Positions 31,473-39,268 of a DNA stretch of 58,267 bases are shown one piece after another. The DNA lies in the NCBI RefSeq assembly GCF_000308455.1, contig NZ_BAFP01000142.1, positions 1 through 58,267 of the forward strand, written 5' to 3'. The notes beneath the pieces were generated by a model, which was not told where the DNA came from, did not search any database, and was given only the letters and a program-made list of their open reading frames with translations. Made by a program: the position numbers and the translations under genes. Within the stretch, counting starts at the first letter, position 1. Each line of letters starts with the position of its first letter. The stretch is from Nocardia abscessus NBRC 100374. Lineage in GTDB: Bacteria > Actinomycetota > Actinomycetes > Mycobacteriales > Mycobacteriaceae.

Positions 31473-32906
31473 TTACGAGTGCACCTCGGCCGTCGCTCCA
31501 GGCCGCGCCACCGCCTCCGGCAAGGCGGTCGATCCCGAACCGCCCAACCGATAGCTCGCGCCGCGATGCTCCGGAGGCAACCGGTCACCCGCGCCGAACA
31601 GTGCGTTGCGCAGCGTGCCGGGCGCGTACTCCTCGGCGTACGCGCCTCGGGCGGTCAACACCGGAACGACGTGCCGGACGATGTCCTCGAACGTTCCCGG
31701 CGTGATCGCGTACGCCACGTTGAAACCGTCCAGATCGGTTTCGGCGGCCCACTCCTGGAGCAGGTCGGCCACCGTCTCGCCGGAGCCGACGAACACCGGG
31801 CCCATGCCGCCGATGCCTGCCCACTTACCGATATCGTGGACCGTCCACTCCCTGCCGTCGTCGTCGAATTCCTGGAACGCCGCCACCGCCGACTGGATCG
31901 CGTTGCTCTGCACCTGACCGATCGGGGCATCGAGGTCGTAGCGGGACAGATCGATGCCCATCCAGCCGGACATGAACACCAAGCCGCCCTCGACACTGGC
32001 GTAGGACAGGTACTCCTCGTGCTTGCGCCGCGCCGCCTCGTCGGTCGCGTCGGTGATGATCGTGGCGAGGGCATAGACGCGCGCCGCGTCACGGGCGCGG
32101 CCCGCCGCTTCGAGAGCATCCCTGATCCGGGAAACCGTCTGCGCCAGGACCCGTTTCGAGGGACCGGCGATGAAGATGGCCTCCGCGTTCTCGGCCGCGA
32201 ACCGCACGCCGCGCGGCGACGCCCCCGCCTGGTAGATCACCGGCGTACGTTGCGGCGACGGCTCCGAGAGGTGGATGCCCGGCACGGTGTAGTGCGTGCC
32301 GCGATGACCGATGTGGTGCACCTTGGCCGGGTCCACGTAGACGCCCGCGGCCGCGTCGCGAACCACCGCGTCGTCCTCCCACGAGCCTTCCCACAGCTTG
32401 TACAGCACCTCGAGGTACTCGTCGGCCTGGTTGTAGCGCTCGTCGTGGTCCAGTTGGTCGCCCGCGCCGAAATTGCGCGCCGCAGAGGGCAGGTATCCGG
32501 TCACCACGTTCCAGCCGAGCCTGCCGTCGGTGAGATGGTCGAGCGTCGACAGCCGCCGCGCGAACGGGTACGGGTGCTCGAATCCGGTGCCGGTGGAAAT
32601 GCCGAACCCGAGATGCTCGGTGACCGCGGCCATGGCGGAGACCAGCAGCAGCGGGTCGGCCACCGGGATCTGCGCGCCCTGGCGCAGGGCGGCGATGTCG
32701 TTGCCGCCGTAGACGTCATAGGTGCCGAGGACGTCGGCGATGAAGATGCCGTCGAAGCGGCCGCGTTCCAGCAGCTTCGCCAGCTCGGTCCAGTAGTCCA
32801 GCTCCTTGTAGCGGTGCGACTGGTCCTCCGGATGCCGCCACAGCCCAGGTGACTGATGGGCGACGCAGTTCATGTCGAAGGCGTTGAAGCGGATCCGGCG
32901 GGTCAC
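31473..32906 (-). CDS. NtaA/SnaA/DszA-family flavin-dependent monooxygenase
   Basis: 477 residues from GTG 32906, whose GTGA overlaps the upstream stop codon. It is a luciferase-fold enzyme of the NtaA/SnaA/DszA (xenobiotic monooxygenase) branch: MNCVAHQSPGLWRHPEDQ, LAKLLERGRFDGIFIADVLG, GWNVVTGYLPSAARNFG, HDERYNQADEYLEVLYKLWEGSW and PVIYQAGASPRGVRFAAENAEAIF. Members use FMNH2 to oxidise C-S or C-N substrates; DszA opens dibenzothiophene sulfone. Coupled to a DszC-like partner, it forms a second monooxygenase pair parallel to SfnB/SfnG. No DszB desulfinase is visible. The long upstream open frame to 33692 is the shadow of the partner gene. Confidence 0.87.
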   Translation of the reverse strand: MTRRIRFNAFDMNCVAHQSPGLWRHPEDQSHRYKELDYWTELAKLLERGRFDGIFIADVLGTYDVYGGNDIAALRQGAQIPVADPLLLVSAMAAVTEHLGFGISTGTGFEHPYPFARRLSTLDHLTDGRLGWNVVTGYLPSAARNFGAGDQLDHDERYNQADEYLEVLYKLWEGSWEDDAVVRDAAAGVYVDPAKVHHIGHRGTHYTVPGIHLSEPSPQRTPVIYQAGASPRGVRFAAENAEAIFIAGPSKRVLAQTVSRIRDALEAAGRARDAARVYALATIITDATDEAARRKHEEYLSYASVEGGLVFMSGWMGIDLSRYDLDAPIGQVQSNAIQSAVAAFQEFDDDGREWTVHDIGKWAGIGGMGPVFVGSGETVADLLQEWAAETDLDGFNVAYAITPGTFEDIVRHVVPVLTARGAYAEEYAPGTLRNALFGAGDRLPPEHRGASYRLGGSGSTALPEAVARPGATAEVHS

Positions 32907-34126
32907 TGCGCGGCCCCCGCCGCCGGTGTGCGCTCGCCCGCGCTCCACGCGAATGGCAGGTCGGCGCCGTTGAGCAGGTGATCGCCGATCGCACGCGCCT
33001 TCTGAATCGCCGGGTTGTGCACCGAGATGGTCCGGGCGTTGCGCCAGTGCCGATCCAACCGCAACTGTTCGGAGACCACCGAAGCGCCGCCCACTTCGAA
33101 CAGCAGCGTCGTGGCGGGCAGCACCAGATCGATGACCGCGAGCTGGGCGCGAGCCGCGGCGAGCTCGGCCGCCACCAAGGCGCTCTCCTCCTGCGCGCCG
33201 CTCGTCAGCACCTCGTCGAGCACGTCGGCGACGGCGAGCACACTGGCTTCGGCGGCGAACGCGGCCGCCGACAGCCGCCCGATCACCTGCTGCACCAGCG
33301 GGTCGTGCCGGGGCAGATCGGCCGCGGAGTGGGTGTAGCCGCGGGTGCGCGCCGCGACCCAGTCCCGGACGTCGCGTTCGGCGCGCTTGGCGATGCCCGC
33401 GAGCACCGAGAGCTGGACCAGTTGCAGGTACGAGGTCGCGTAGGTGGGGCCGGGCGCGCCGTACCCGGGTCCGAGAATCCGATCCTCGGTTACCACCACG
33501 TCGGTGAATTCCGTGGTGCCGCTGGCCGTCAGCCGCTGCCCGAAGCCGTCCCAGTCGTCGTGCTGACGCACCCCCTCGGCGTTCGCGTCCACCAGCACCC
33601 CGACGCGCTCGCCGTCGCGGTCGGCCGCGGCCAGGATGTAGTCCGCGTACAGCGACCCCGTGCTGTAGTACTTCACGCCGTTGAGCAGCCACCGGCCGCC
33701 GTCCTCGGTCAGCGTGGTGCGGTAGCGGTCCACCGCGCCGACGCCCGGTTCGGTGATCGCGTTGCCCACCAGCGTGCCTTCGGACACCGCGCGCAGCCAG
33801 CGCTCCCGCTCCGGTCCCCGCTCCGCCGGCAACTGGTCCTCGACGAACGAGAAGTGCACGCGCAACGCCTGTGGCAGGTTCGACTCGGCCGCGGCGAGTT
33901 CGATGAGCAGCCGGAAAAGCTGCCGGACGGTGACGCCGTACCCACCGAACTCGACCGGAACGCGCAGCGCGCCGAACTTCGCCGCGCGCAGCAGGCCGAC
34001 CTCGTCGTACGGCAGGGAGCGATCGATTTCCCGCGCTACGGCGCCCTGGGCGATCCGGTCGAAGATCGGGCCGAAGATCGCATCCAGTTCGGAGTCGGTA
34101 GTGGATTTCGCCTCGGTGGTCGTCAT
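32903..34126 (-). CDS. DszC/SfnB-like acyl-CoA-dehydrogenase-fold monooxygenase
   Basis: 407 residues from ATG 34126 (MTTTEAKSTTDSEL); ATG 34144 adds six. It parallels the 26982 product in every motif: LRVPVEFGGYGVTVRQLFRLL, HFSFVEDQLP, GVKYYSTGSLYADYILAAADR, DDWDGFGQRLTASGTTEFTDV, DRHWRNARTISVHNPAIQKARAIG. It is thus a flavin-dependent oxygenase rather than a CoA dehydrogenase. It precedes and overlaps the DszA-family gene. Substrate inferred only as an organosulfur or related xenobiotic. Confidence 0.85.
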   Translation of the reverse strand: MTTTEAKSTTDSELDAIFGPIFDRIAQGAVAREIDRSLPYDEVGLLRAAKFGALRVPVEFGGYGVTVRQLFRLLIELAAAESNLPQALRVHFSFVEDQLPAERGPERERWLRAVSEGTLVGNAITEPGVGAVDRYRTTLTEDGGRWLLNGVKYYSTGSLYADYILAAADRDGERVGVLVDANAEGVRQHDDWDGFGQRLTASGTTEFTDVVVTEDRILGPGYGAPGPTYATSYLQLVQLSVLAGIAKRAERDVRDWVAARTRGYTHSAADLPRHDPLVQQVIGRLSAAAFAAEASVLAVADVLDEVLTSGAQEESALVAAELAAARAQLAVIDLVLPATTLLFEVGGASVVSEQLRLDRHWRNARTISVHNPAIQKARAIGDHLLNGADLPFAWSAGERTPAAGAAQ

Positions 34127-34225
34127 CAGCCCACGATCGCGCACCCCGGCCCGGGGCTCACGGGTTGCGCGCAGCGCGATCGAAATGAGGACCGCAGCTT
34201 CCGGTCGCGCTACCGGGCCGGTCGC

Positions 34226-34699
34226 TCAATGCTGTTCGGTTCGGCTCTCGGAGGCCGGTGCGAGCCCGGCGAGGTTCTGCAGCAGAGCGAGTGCGCCGGG
34301 GTGGTCGTCCGGGTCGAGAACCTCGAACAGGATGCGCTGGACCTCATCGGCTTTCGGGAGCAGCTGCGCGTACTCACGGCGTCCGGTGCGGGTGAGGGCG
34401 ATCCGTCGTTCCCGCTTGTCGGCGGGGTTGACGGATCGCTTGATCAGATTCTTACGTTCCAGCGAAGCGGCCGCTTGCGCCATCGTAGAGGTGTCGGTCC
34501 GGACGCGGACGGATATCTCGCGCTGCGGCGAGGGCCCGTCGGTGTAGACGACATTGAGAATGGCGAACTGGATCGGCGTGATCGAGTCACCCACGGTGGC
34601 ATGCCAGATGGAATTGTGCCGCTGGTAGAGCAGCCTGATCAGGTGTCCCGGCGTCGCCGCGAAGACGTGCGGCGCCGGTGCCGAGGTGAGTGACTCCAT
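34226..34699 (-). CDS. MarR-family transcriptional regulator
   Basis: 157 residues from ATG 34699 (MESLTSAPAPHVFAATPGHLIRLLYQ). The winged helix is clear: SITPIQFAILNVVYTDGPSPQREISVRVRTDTSTMAQAAASLERKNLIKR, then the wing NPADKRERRIALTRTG. It lies downstream of the open gap that leads, divergently, to dpgA, and upstream of the DszC/DszA-like genes on its own strand. It may therefore control either cluster. The tandem 20-bp palindromes at 34881-34924 in the divergent gap are natural candidates for its site. Confidence 0.87.
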   Translation of the reverse strand: MESLTSAPAPHVFAATPGHLIRLLYQRHNSIWHATVGDSITPIQFAILNVVYTDGPSPQREISVRVRTDTSTMAQAAASLERKNLIKRSVNPADKRERRIALTRTGRREYAQLLPKADEVQRILFEVLDPDDHPGALALLQNLAGLAPASESRTEQH

Positions 34700-34838
34700 T
34701 CGCTGATTAGACCACGGCCACACCGCAAGGCGGTTTGGATCGGTCGTTTGACCAGTACGGCTTCCCGTCCACTGACGCTCGGCCAATAGTACGTTTACGG
34801 ACTATCTGGACTCTACGTTGCGCGCTCGAAATCTGTTG

Positions 34839-34867
34839 TTGCACAGTATTTTTGATCGACTTAGCGA
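34839..34867 (+). promoter_or_regulatory. Candidate sigma-A-type promoter for dpgABCD
   Basis: TTGCAC, a 17-bp spacer and TAGCGA. The implied start (about 34874) lies just upstream of the two palindromic operators, a geometry suited to repression. Confidence 0.35.
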
Positions 34868-34880
34868 CGTATCGCGGCCG

Positions 34881-34900
34881 ACCCCCTAACGTTTTGGGGT
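34881..34900. promoter_or_regulatory. Operator-like palindrome 1 upstream of dpgA
   Basis: ACCCC-N10-GGGGT, 8 of 10 positions symmetric, with centre AACGTT. A second copy follows 4 bp later, so the two centres are 24 bp apart. Confidence 0.5.
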
Positions 34901-34904
34901 TGCC

Positions 34905-34924
34905 ACCCCTGATCGAGCAGGGGT
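34905..34924. promoter_or_regulatory. Operator-like palindrome 2 upstream of dpgA
   Basis: ACCCCTGATC/GAGCAGGGGT, 9 of 10 positions symmetric, with the same ACCCC/GGGGT arms as palindrome 1. Candidate binding site of the divergent MarR protein. Confidence 0.5.
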
Positions 34925-35228
34925 ACTGTTCGGAATCGATCGAACTGACGCTTCCAGGTCTGAACCGGAAGCCGAAAGCACCACATAGTCGCTGTGCGAC
35001 TGTGCCGCATAGATCGATTCTCGGGGGGAATGAGGGGTGGCATACCAATTTATCCGACGTGCCCTGCTCGATGAATGCGTACCGCGCATTCACGGGTAAT
35101 TACGGTCCGACTTACTGCCGTCGGCAGGCTCCGCCGATCCGAATGGACGAGCGGCGGAAAAGCATCGCATTTATCGGTCTTTCGCGCCCGCACAACCGCG
35201 CGCCTCCAAATCAGCACAGGAACTGAGC

Positions 35229-36371
35229 ATGACGACCATGAGCACCACCCGGGTCGAAGCACTCGAGCCGAATCTACGCATCCACCCCCCGCAGGCAGCC
35301 ACCACACCGAAGTTGCTCGGAGTGGCCACCGCCAACCCACCTGATCGCTACAGCCAGCGCGAACTCATCGATCTGCTGAAGATCACCGACCCCAAGATCC
35401 GTGGCGTCTTCCTCAACGGCGGTATCGAGCAACGACATCTGACCCTGCCTCCACGTGGCGACGACGGCGAATTCCGCGTCGAGACGCAAGCCGAACTCCT
35501 GGAGAAACACCGCAGCCAGGGCGTGCGCACCGGCGCCGACGCGATGCGCCGGTGCCTGCGCGACCTCGGCCGCGACCTGCACGACGTGCGCTACCTGGTG
35601 GCCGTCACCACCACCGGATTCCTGACCCCCGGATTCAGCGCGCTCCTGATCAACGAGGTGGGCCTGGATCCGGATACCGCCCGGCTGGACGTCGTCGGCA
35701 TGGGCTGCAACGCCGGGCTCAACGGCCTTGCGGCCGTGGCGAACTGGGCCGCCGCCCATCCGGGCGAACTCGCGCTGCTCGTCTGCTCCGAGGCCTGCTC
35801 AGCGGCCTACGTTTTCGACGGAACGATGCGCACCGCCGTGGTGAACAGCCTTTTCGGCGACGGTGCGGCCGCGCTGGCAGTACAGGCGGGCGACGACCCC
35901 GGGTCCCCTGAGCGGTCGAGGTCGAGCCTCGCGCCCACGCTGTTGACCACCAGCAGCTACATGATCCGGCACGCGGTCGGCGCCATGCGCTACGACTGGG
36001 ACGAGGAAGCGGGAAAGTTCAGCTTCTATCTAGACAAAGAAGTGCCCTACGAGGTCGGCGCGCACGCGGAGATCGTGATCGACAAGTTGTTGCGCGGTAC
36101 GGGTCTGCGGCGCAAGGACATCGCGCACTGGACCGTGCACTCGGGTGGCAAGAAGGTCATCGACGCTGTCAAGATCAACCTGGGCCTGACCTCGTACGAT
36201 CTGCGCCACACCACGGGGGTGATGCGCGATTTCGGCAACCTGTCCAGTGGCTCGTTCCTCTTCTCCTATCACCGGCTGCTCACCGAAGGCCGAGTCCGTC
36301 CCGGCGACTACGGCGTCCTCATGACGATGGGCCCGGGTTCGCAGATCGAAAGCGCTCTACTCCGCTTCTGA
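35229..36371 (+). CDS. dpgA: DpgA, type III polyketide synthase (3,5-dihydroxyphenylacetyl-CoA synthase)
   Basis: A 380-residue chalcone-synthase-like enzyme. DpgA condenses four malonyl-CoA units into 3,5-dihydroxyphenylacetyl-CoA. The active-site Cys is in VVGMGCNAGLNGL (C160). The His and Asn of the triad fit AHWTVHSGGKKVIDAV and the TTGVMRDFGNLSSGSF region. The stretches GVFLNGGIEQRHLTLPP and VSEACSAAY-like LVCSEACSAAYVFDGT agree with DpgA rather than the pyrone or naphthalene synthases. Three downstream genes are DpgB, DpgC and DpgD, which confirms the call. It starts the cluster 31 bp ahead of dpgB. Confidence 0.93.
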   Translation: MTTMSTTRVEALEPNLRIHPPQAATTPKLLGVATANPPDRYSQRELIDLLKITDPKIRGVFLNGGIEQRHLTLPPRGDDGEFRVETQAELLEKHRSQGVRTGADAMRRCLRDLGRDLHDVRYLVAVTTTGFLTPGFSALLINEVGLDPDTARLDVVGMGCNAGLNGLAAVANWAAAHPGELALLVCSEACSAAYVFDGTMRTAVVNSLFGDGAAALAVQAGDDPGSPERSRSSLAPTLLTTSSYMIRHAVGAMRYDWDEEAGKFSFYLDKEVPYEVGAHAEIVIDKLLRGTGLRRKDIAHWTVHSGGKKVIDAVKINLGLTSYDLRHTTGVMRDFGNLSSGSFLFSYHRLLTEGRVRPGDYGVLMTMGPGSQIESALLRF

Positions 36372-36402
36372 CTCACATCGATCGAAAGACACAGGGGGAA
36401 CG

Positions 36403-37107
36403 ATGACTACATCCAACGGGTCCGGCACGAACGTCCTGGCCACGGTGATACCGGCCGGTCAACCGCTGTCTACCGAGCTGATCGACGCGGTGACGGCGAT
36501 CGCCCTGCGCGCCGAAGACGCCCCACGCGACCGGCCACACGGTGTCGTCCTGTACATCTCCGGCCCGGAAGCGGGGCAGAGTTTCTCGTGGCCGGGCGCC
36601 GTGGATATCGGCACCGTCGGCAAGTGGGAAGCCGCCTTGCGACGGCTGGAACAGGCGCCGGCGCCGATCGTCGCCGCCATCGACGGAGACGCCTACGGTC
36701 CCGCGGCCGAACTGCTGCTCGTCGCCGACTACCGGATACTGCGTTCCGGGTCGGTTCTCGGATTCGCCACCTCCGACGGAGGCAGCTGGCCGGCAATGGC
36801 GCTGCATCGACTGGTCGCCCAGCACGGTGCGGGGCTCGCCAGGACACTCGCGATACAGGGCCGCAGCCTGTCGGCATCCCAAGCGTTGGAGCACGGCTTG
36901 GTGGACGCGGTGATCGACGACGACGCCGAAGCCGAAACCCGCGCGGTCCAAGCAGGTCTGGCCCTGTTCGAGGCGACCGTCGGGACGGAGATCGCCATCA
37001 GCAGGCGTCTGGTCCTGGACGCGGCGGTCACCCGATTCGAAGACGCGCTGGGCGCGCATCTGGCTGCCTCCGACCGAGCACTGCGGCGACTCGGGAGCGC
37101 GCTGTGA
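36403..37107 (+). CDS. dpgB: DpgB, crotonase-like partner of DpgA
   Basis: A 234-residue crotonase-fold protein with a weak oxyanion-hole region (VVLYISGPEAGQSFSW) and PIVAAIDGDAYGPAAELLLVADYRI in place of the usual ALGGG motif. DpgB raises DpgA turnover and helps with cyclisation or dehydration of the tetraketide. A GGGGGAACG ribosome binding site precedes ATG 36403. Its TGA overlaps the GTG start of dpgC in a GTGA tetranucleotide. Confidence 0.88.
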   Translation: MTTSNGSGTNVLATVIPAGQPLSTELIDAVTAIALRAEDAPRDRPHGVVLYISGPEAGQSFSWPGAVDIGTVGKWEAALRRLEQAPAPIVAAIDGDAYGPAAELLLVADYRILRSGSVLGFATSDGGSWPAMALHRLVAQHGAGLARTLAIQGRSLSASQALEHGLVDAVIDDDAEAETRAVQAGLALFEATVGTEIAISRRLVLDAAVTRFEDALGAHLAASDRALRRLGSAL

Positions 37108-38417
37108 CCACACTGCCGCAGTTCATCGGCGACCTCGAATACGACCGGGCCGCACTTCAGGCCGCCGCCGCCGAATGCGGGCGCGTCCTGGACGCACTCG
37201 CCCCCGTCGCGGACCGCGACGACGCCCAGGCCGCACGAGCCGCGCAAGCCCTCGACACTGTGCGAGCCCTCCGGCGGGCGTTCTTGCGCACGCATCTGTC
37301 CGCCGTGTACCTCGCCGCCACCCACAACCTGCGTGCTTCGCCACGGTTGGCCGAGCTCGCCGCCGCGGTCACTGCCGAGTTCCCCGGCCTGCTCCCCGAG
37401 CCCGGTCAGCTCGCCGCCGACGCCGCGGCGGCGCAGGCGCACAAGGAAGGCTGGGAGATCGACCAGGGGATCTTCTTCCACGCGGTGTTCTCCGACCCGA
37501 TCGCGGGCAACCATTTGCTCGACGCGATGCGCAGGCCGACCAGTCGCGCACAGGCACTGCTGCCGGACTTCGAGCGCACCGGCCGGATCACGCTGCCCGC
37601 GGCGACGCTGACCCGCTCCGGCCACACCGCGACCATCACGATCACCAACACGCACTGCCTCAACGCCGAGGACAACCAGCACGTCGCCGACATGGAGACC
37701 GCGGTCGACCTGGTACTGCTCGACCAGCGGTCCGAGGTCGGCGTCGTACGCGGCGGCGAGATGACCCACCCGCGCTACCGCGGCAAACGGGTGTTCAGCG
37801 CGGGCATCAACCTCACCGAACTGCACCAGGGCAAGATCTCCTACGTCGAATTCCTGCTCGGCCGGGAGACCGGATACCTCGCCAAGATCCTGCGGGGCCT
37901 GTCCACGGTCGACGATTCCGGCGATTGGCCCCCGCGGCTGCACACGAAACCGTGGATCGCCGCGGTGGACACCTTCGCGATCGGCGGCGGGGCACAACTG
38001 CTGCTCGTCTTCGACCGCGTGATCGCCGCCGCCGACAGCTACTTCAGCCTCCCGGCGGCGCAGGAAGGAATCGTGCCCGGCGCGGGCAATCTCCGGCTCG
38101 GGCGTGGCTCGACGTACCGGCTGTCGCGCGATGTGATTCTGTGGGGCAGGCGGATCCACGCCACCGAACCCGACGCGCGATATGTCTTCGACAGCGTCGT
38201 CGAACCCGACGCGATGGACGTCGAAATCGACCGCGCTGCCGAGCGACTCGCCGCCGACGCGGTGGTCGCCAACAAACACATGCTCGTCACCGCCGAGGAA
38301 CCGCAGGACACGTTCCGCGCCTATCTGGCCGAATTCGCCCTGCATCAGGCGCTGCGGCTGTACGGCGTGGACGTGCTGGCGAAGGTGGGCCGGTTCAGCG
38401 CGGGAGCGCGCCGGTGA
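37104..38417 (+). CDS. dpgC: DpgC, cofactor-free 3,5-dihydroxyphenylacetyl-CoA 1,2-dioxygenase
   Basis: 437 residues from GTG 37104. The N-terminal helical domain (1-160) and C-terminal crotonase domain are as in DpgC, which uses O2 without metal or flavin to form 3,5-dihydroxyphenylglyoxylate and free CoA. Typical stretches: KEGWEIDQGIFFHAVFSDPIAGNHLLDAM, ITNTHCLNAEDNQHVADMETAVDLVLL, RVFSAGINLTELHQGKISYVEFLLGRE, and FAIGGGAQLLLVFDRVIAA. Four-base overlaps with dpgB and dpgD show translational coupling. The expected product is an alpha-keto acid, the natural substrate type for the ThDP decarboxylase gene two positions on. Confidence 0.93.
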   Translation: MTTLPQFIGDLEYDRAALQAAAAECGRVLDALAPVADRDDAQAARAAQALDTVRALRRAFLRTHLSAVYLAATHNLRASPRLAELAAAVTAEFPGLLPEPGQLAADAAAAQAHKEGWEIDQGIFFHAVFSDPIAGNHLLDAMRRPTSRAQALLPDFERTGRITLPAATLTRSGHTATITITNTHCLNAEDNQHVADMETAVDLVLLDQRSEVGVVRGGEMTHPRYRGKRVFSAGINLTELHQGKISYVEFLLGRETGYLAKILRGLSTVDDSGDWPPRLHTKPWIAAVDTFAIGGGAQLLLVFDRVIAAADSYFSLPAAQEGIVPGAGNLRLGRGSTYRLSRDVILWGRRIHATEPDARYVFDSVVEPDAMDVEIDRAAERLAADAVVANKHMLVTAEEPQDTFRAYLAEFALHQALRLYGVDVLAKVGRFSAGARR

Positions 38418-39223
38418 CCGCGCTGCCGGAGCCGGCAACGGTCGTCTACCGCAAGCATGGGCGCGTCGCCACCGTCGAACTCGATCGCCCGGAAGTATTG
38501 AACGCGATGAATTGGCGCATGCACGCCGAACTCGCGCAGGTATGGGACGACATCGAACGTGACGAGGAAATCTGGGTGGCCGTGCTCAGCGGCCGCGGCG
38601 GCCGCGCGTTCTCGGTCGGCCAGGATCTGAAGGAACTGTCCCAGCGCATCGCCCACGGCGACGGATACTCCACGTTCGGCAGCGCGGGCAAACCCGGGCA
38701 CCCGCGGATCACCGATCGGTTCGGCTTCGCCAAGCCGCTGATCGCCAAAGTGGCCGGGTACGCGCTCGGCGGCGGTTTCGAGCTCGCTCTCGCCTGCGAC
38801 ATCGTGATCGCCGCCGACAACGCCGAGTTCGGGCTCACCGAAGCCAGACTCGGCTTGATCCCGGGTGCGGGAGGAGTCTTCCGGTTGCCGCGGCAGGCGC
38901 CCTATCGGATCGCGCTGGGCCATCTGCTCACCGGTCGCCGGATGACCGCGGCCCGCGCCGCCGAGCTCGGCCTCGTCAACGAAGTGGTTCCCGCCGGGGA
39001 CCTCGACGCGTGCACCGATGCCTGGGTCGCCGACATCCTCGCCTGCGCGCCGCTGTCGGTACGGGCCATCAAGGAGGCCGCGGCCGCGGCCCTGACCATG
39101 CCACTGCCCGAGGCGTTCACCGCGCGATACCACTGGGAGACCCTGCGCGCCGGCTCCGCCGACGCCCGCGAAGGGCCACGCGCGTTCACCGAGAAACGAC
39201 CACCGATCTGGACCGGCCGCTGA
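38414..39223 (+). CDS. dpgD: DpgD, enoyl-CoA hydratase/isomerase of the Dpg pathway
   Basis: 269 residues from GTG 38414, overlapping dpgC by 4 bp. A crotonase with VELDRPEVLNAMNWRMHAELAQVW, oxyanion-hole segments GRAFSVGQDLKEL and YALGGGFELALACDIVIAA, and GLTEARLGLIPGAGG. The C-terminal EKRPPIWTGR is standard. DpgD assists dehydration/aromatisation by DpgA/B. The ThDP enzyme follows after 45 bp with its own ribosome binding site. Confidence 0.9.
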   Translation: MTALPEPATVVYRKHGRVATVELDRPEVLNAMNWRMHAELAQVWDDIERDEEIWVAVLSGRGGRAFSVGQDLKELSQRIAHGDGYSTFGSAGKPGHPRITDRFGFAKPLIAKVAGYALGGGFELALACDIVIAADNAEFGLTEARLGLIPGAGGVFRLPRQAPYRIALGHLLTGRRMTAARAAELGLVNEVVPAGDLDACTDAWVADILACAPLSVRAIKEAAAAALTMPLPEAFTARYHWETLRAGSADAREGPRAFTEKRPPIWTGR

Positions 39224-39268
39224 GCCGCGTCACGACCGGGTGCAGACCTATCGAGAAACGAAAGGGCC

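Larger units (their letters stand above)
34700..35228. promoter_or_regulatory. 529-bp divergent control region between marR-type gene and dpgA
   Basis: AT-richer than its surroundings and without a credible gene; an open frame at 34735-35226 (163 codons) has no recognisable domain or usual codon use. It holds a possible promoter (34839-34867), two tandem palindromes (34881-34924), and, in what would be a ~350-nt leader, two small inverted repeats: AGTCGC-TGT-GCGACT (34987-35001) and CTGCCG-T-CGGCAG (35115-35127). An AGGAAC ribosome binding site precedes the dpgA ATG at 35229. Confidence 0.55.

Noticed and set aside
31473..33692. Full 739-codon frame as one protein
   Set aside because: The N-terminal third is Arg/Gly/Ala-rich shadow of the DszC-like gene; GTG 32906 overlapping that gene's stop codon gives a normal-length monooxygenase.
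34735..35226. 163-codon frame upstream of dpgA
   Set aside because: Codon use and composition unlike the neighbours, no family resemblance, and it covers promoter and operator-like sequence.
36729..38438. 569-codon open frame antisense to dpgB/dpgC
   Set aside because: Shadow of two well-recognised genes; no ribosome binding site or domain.
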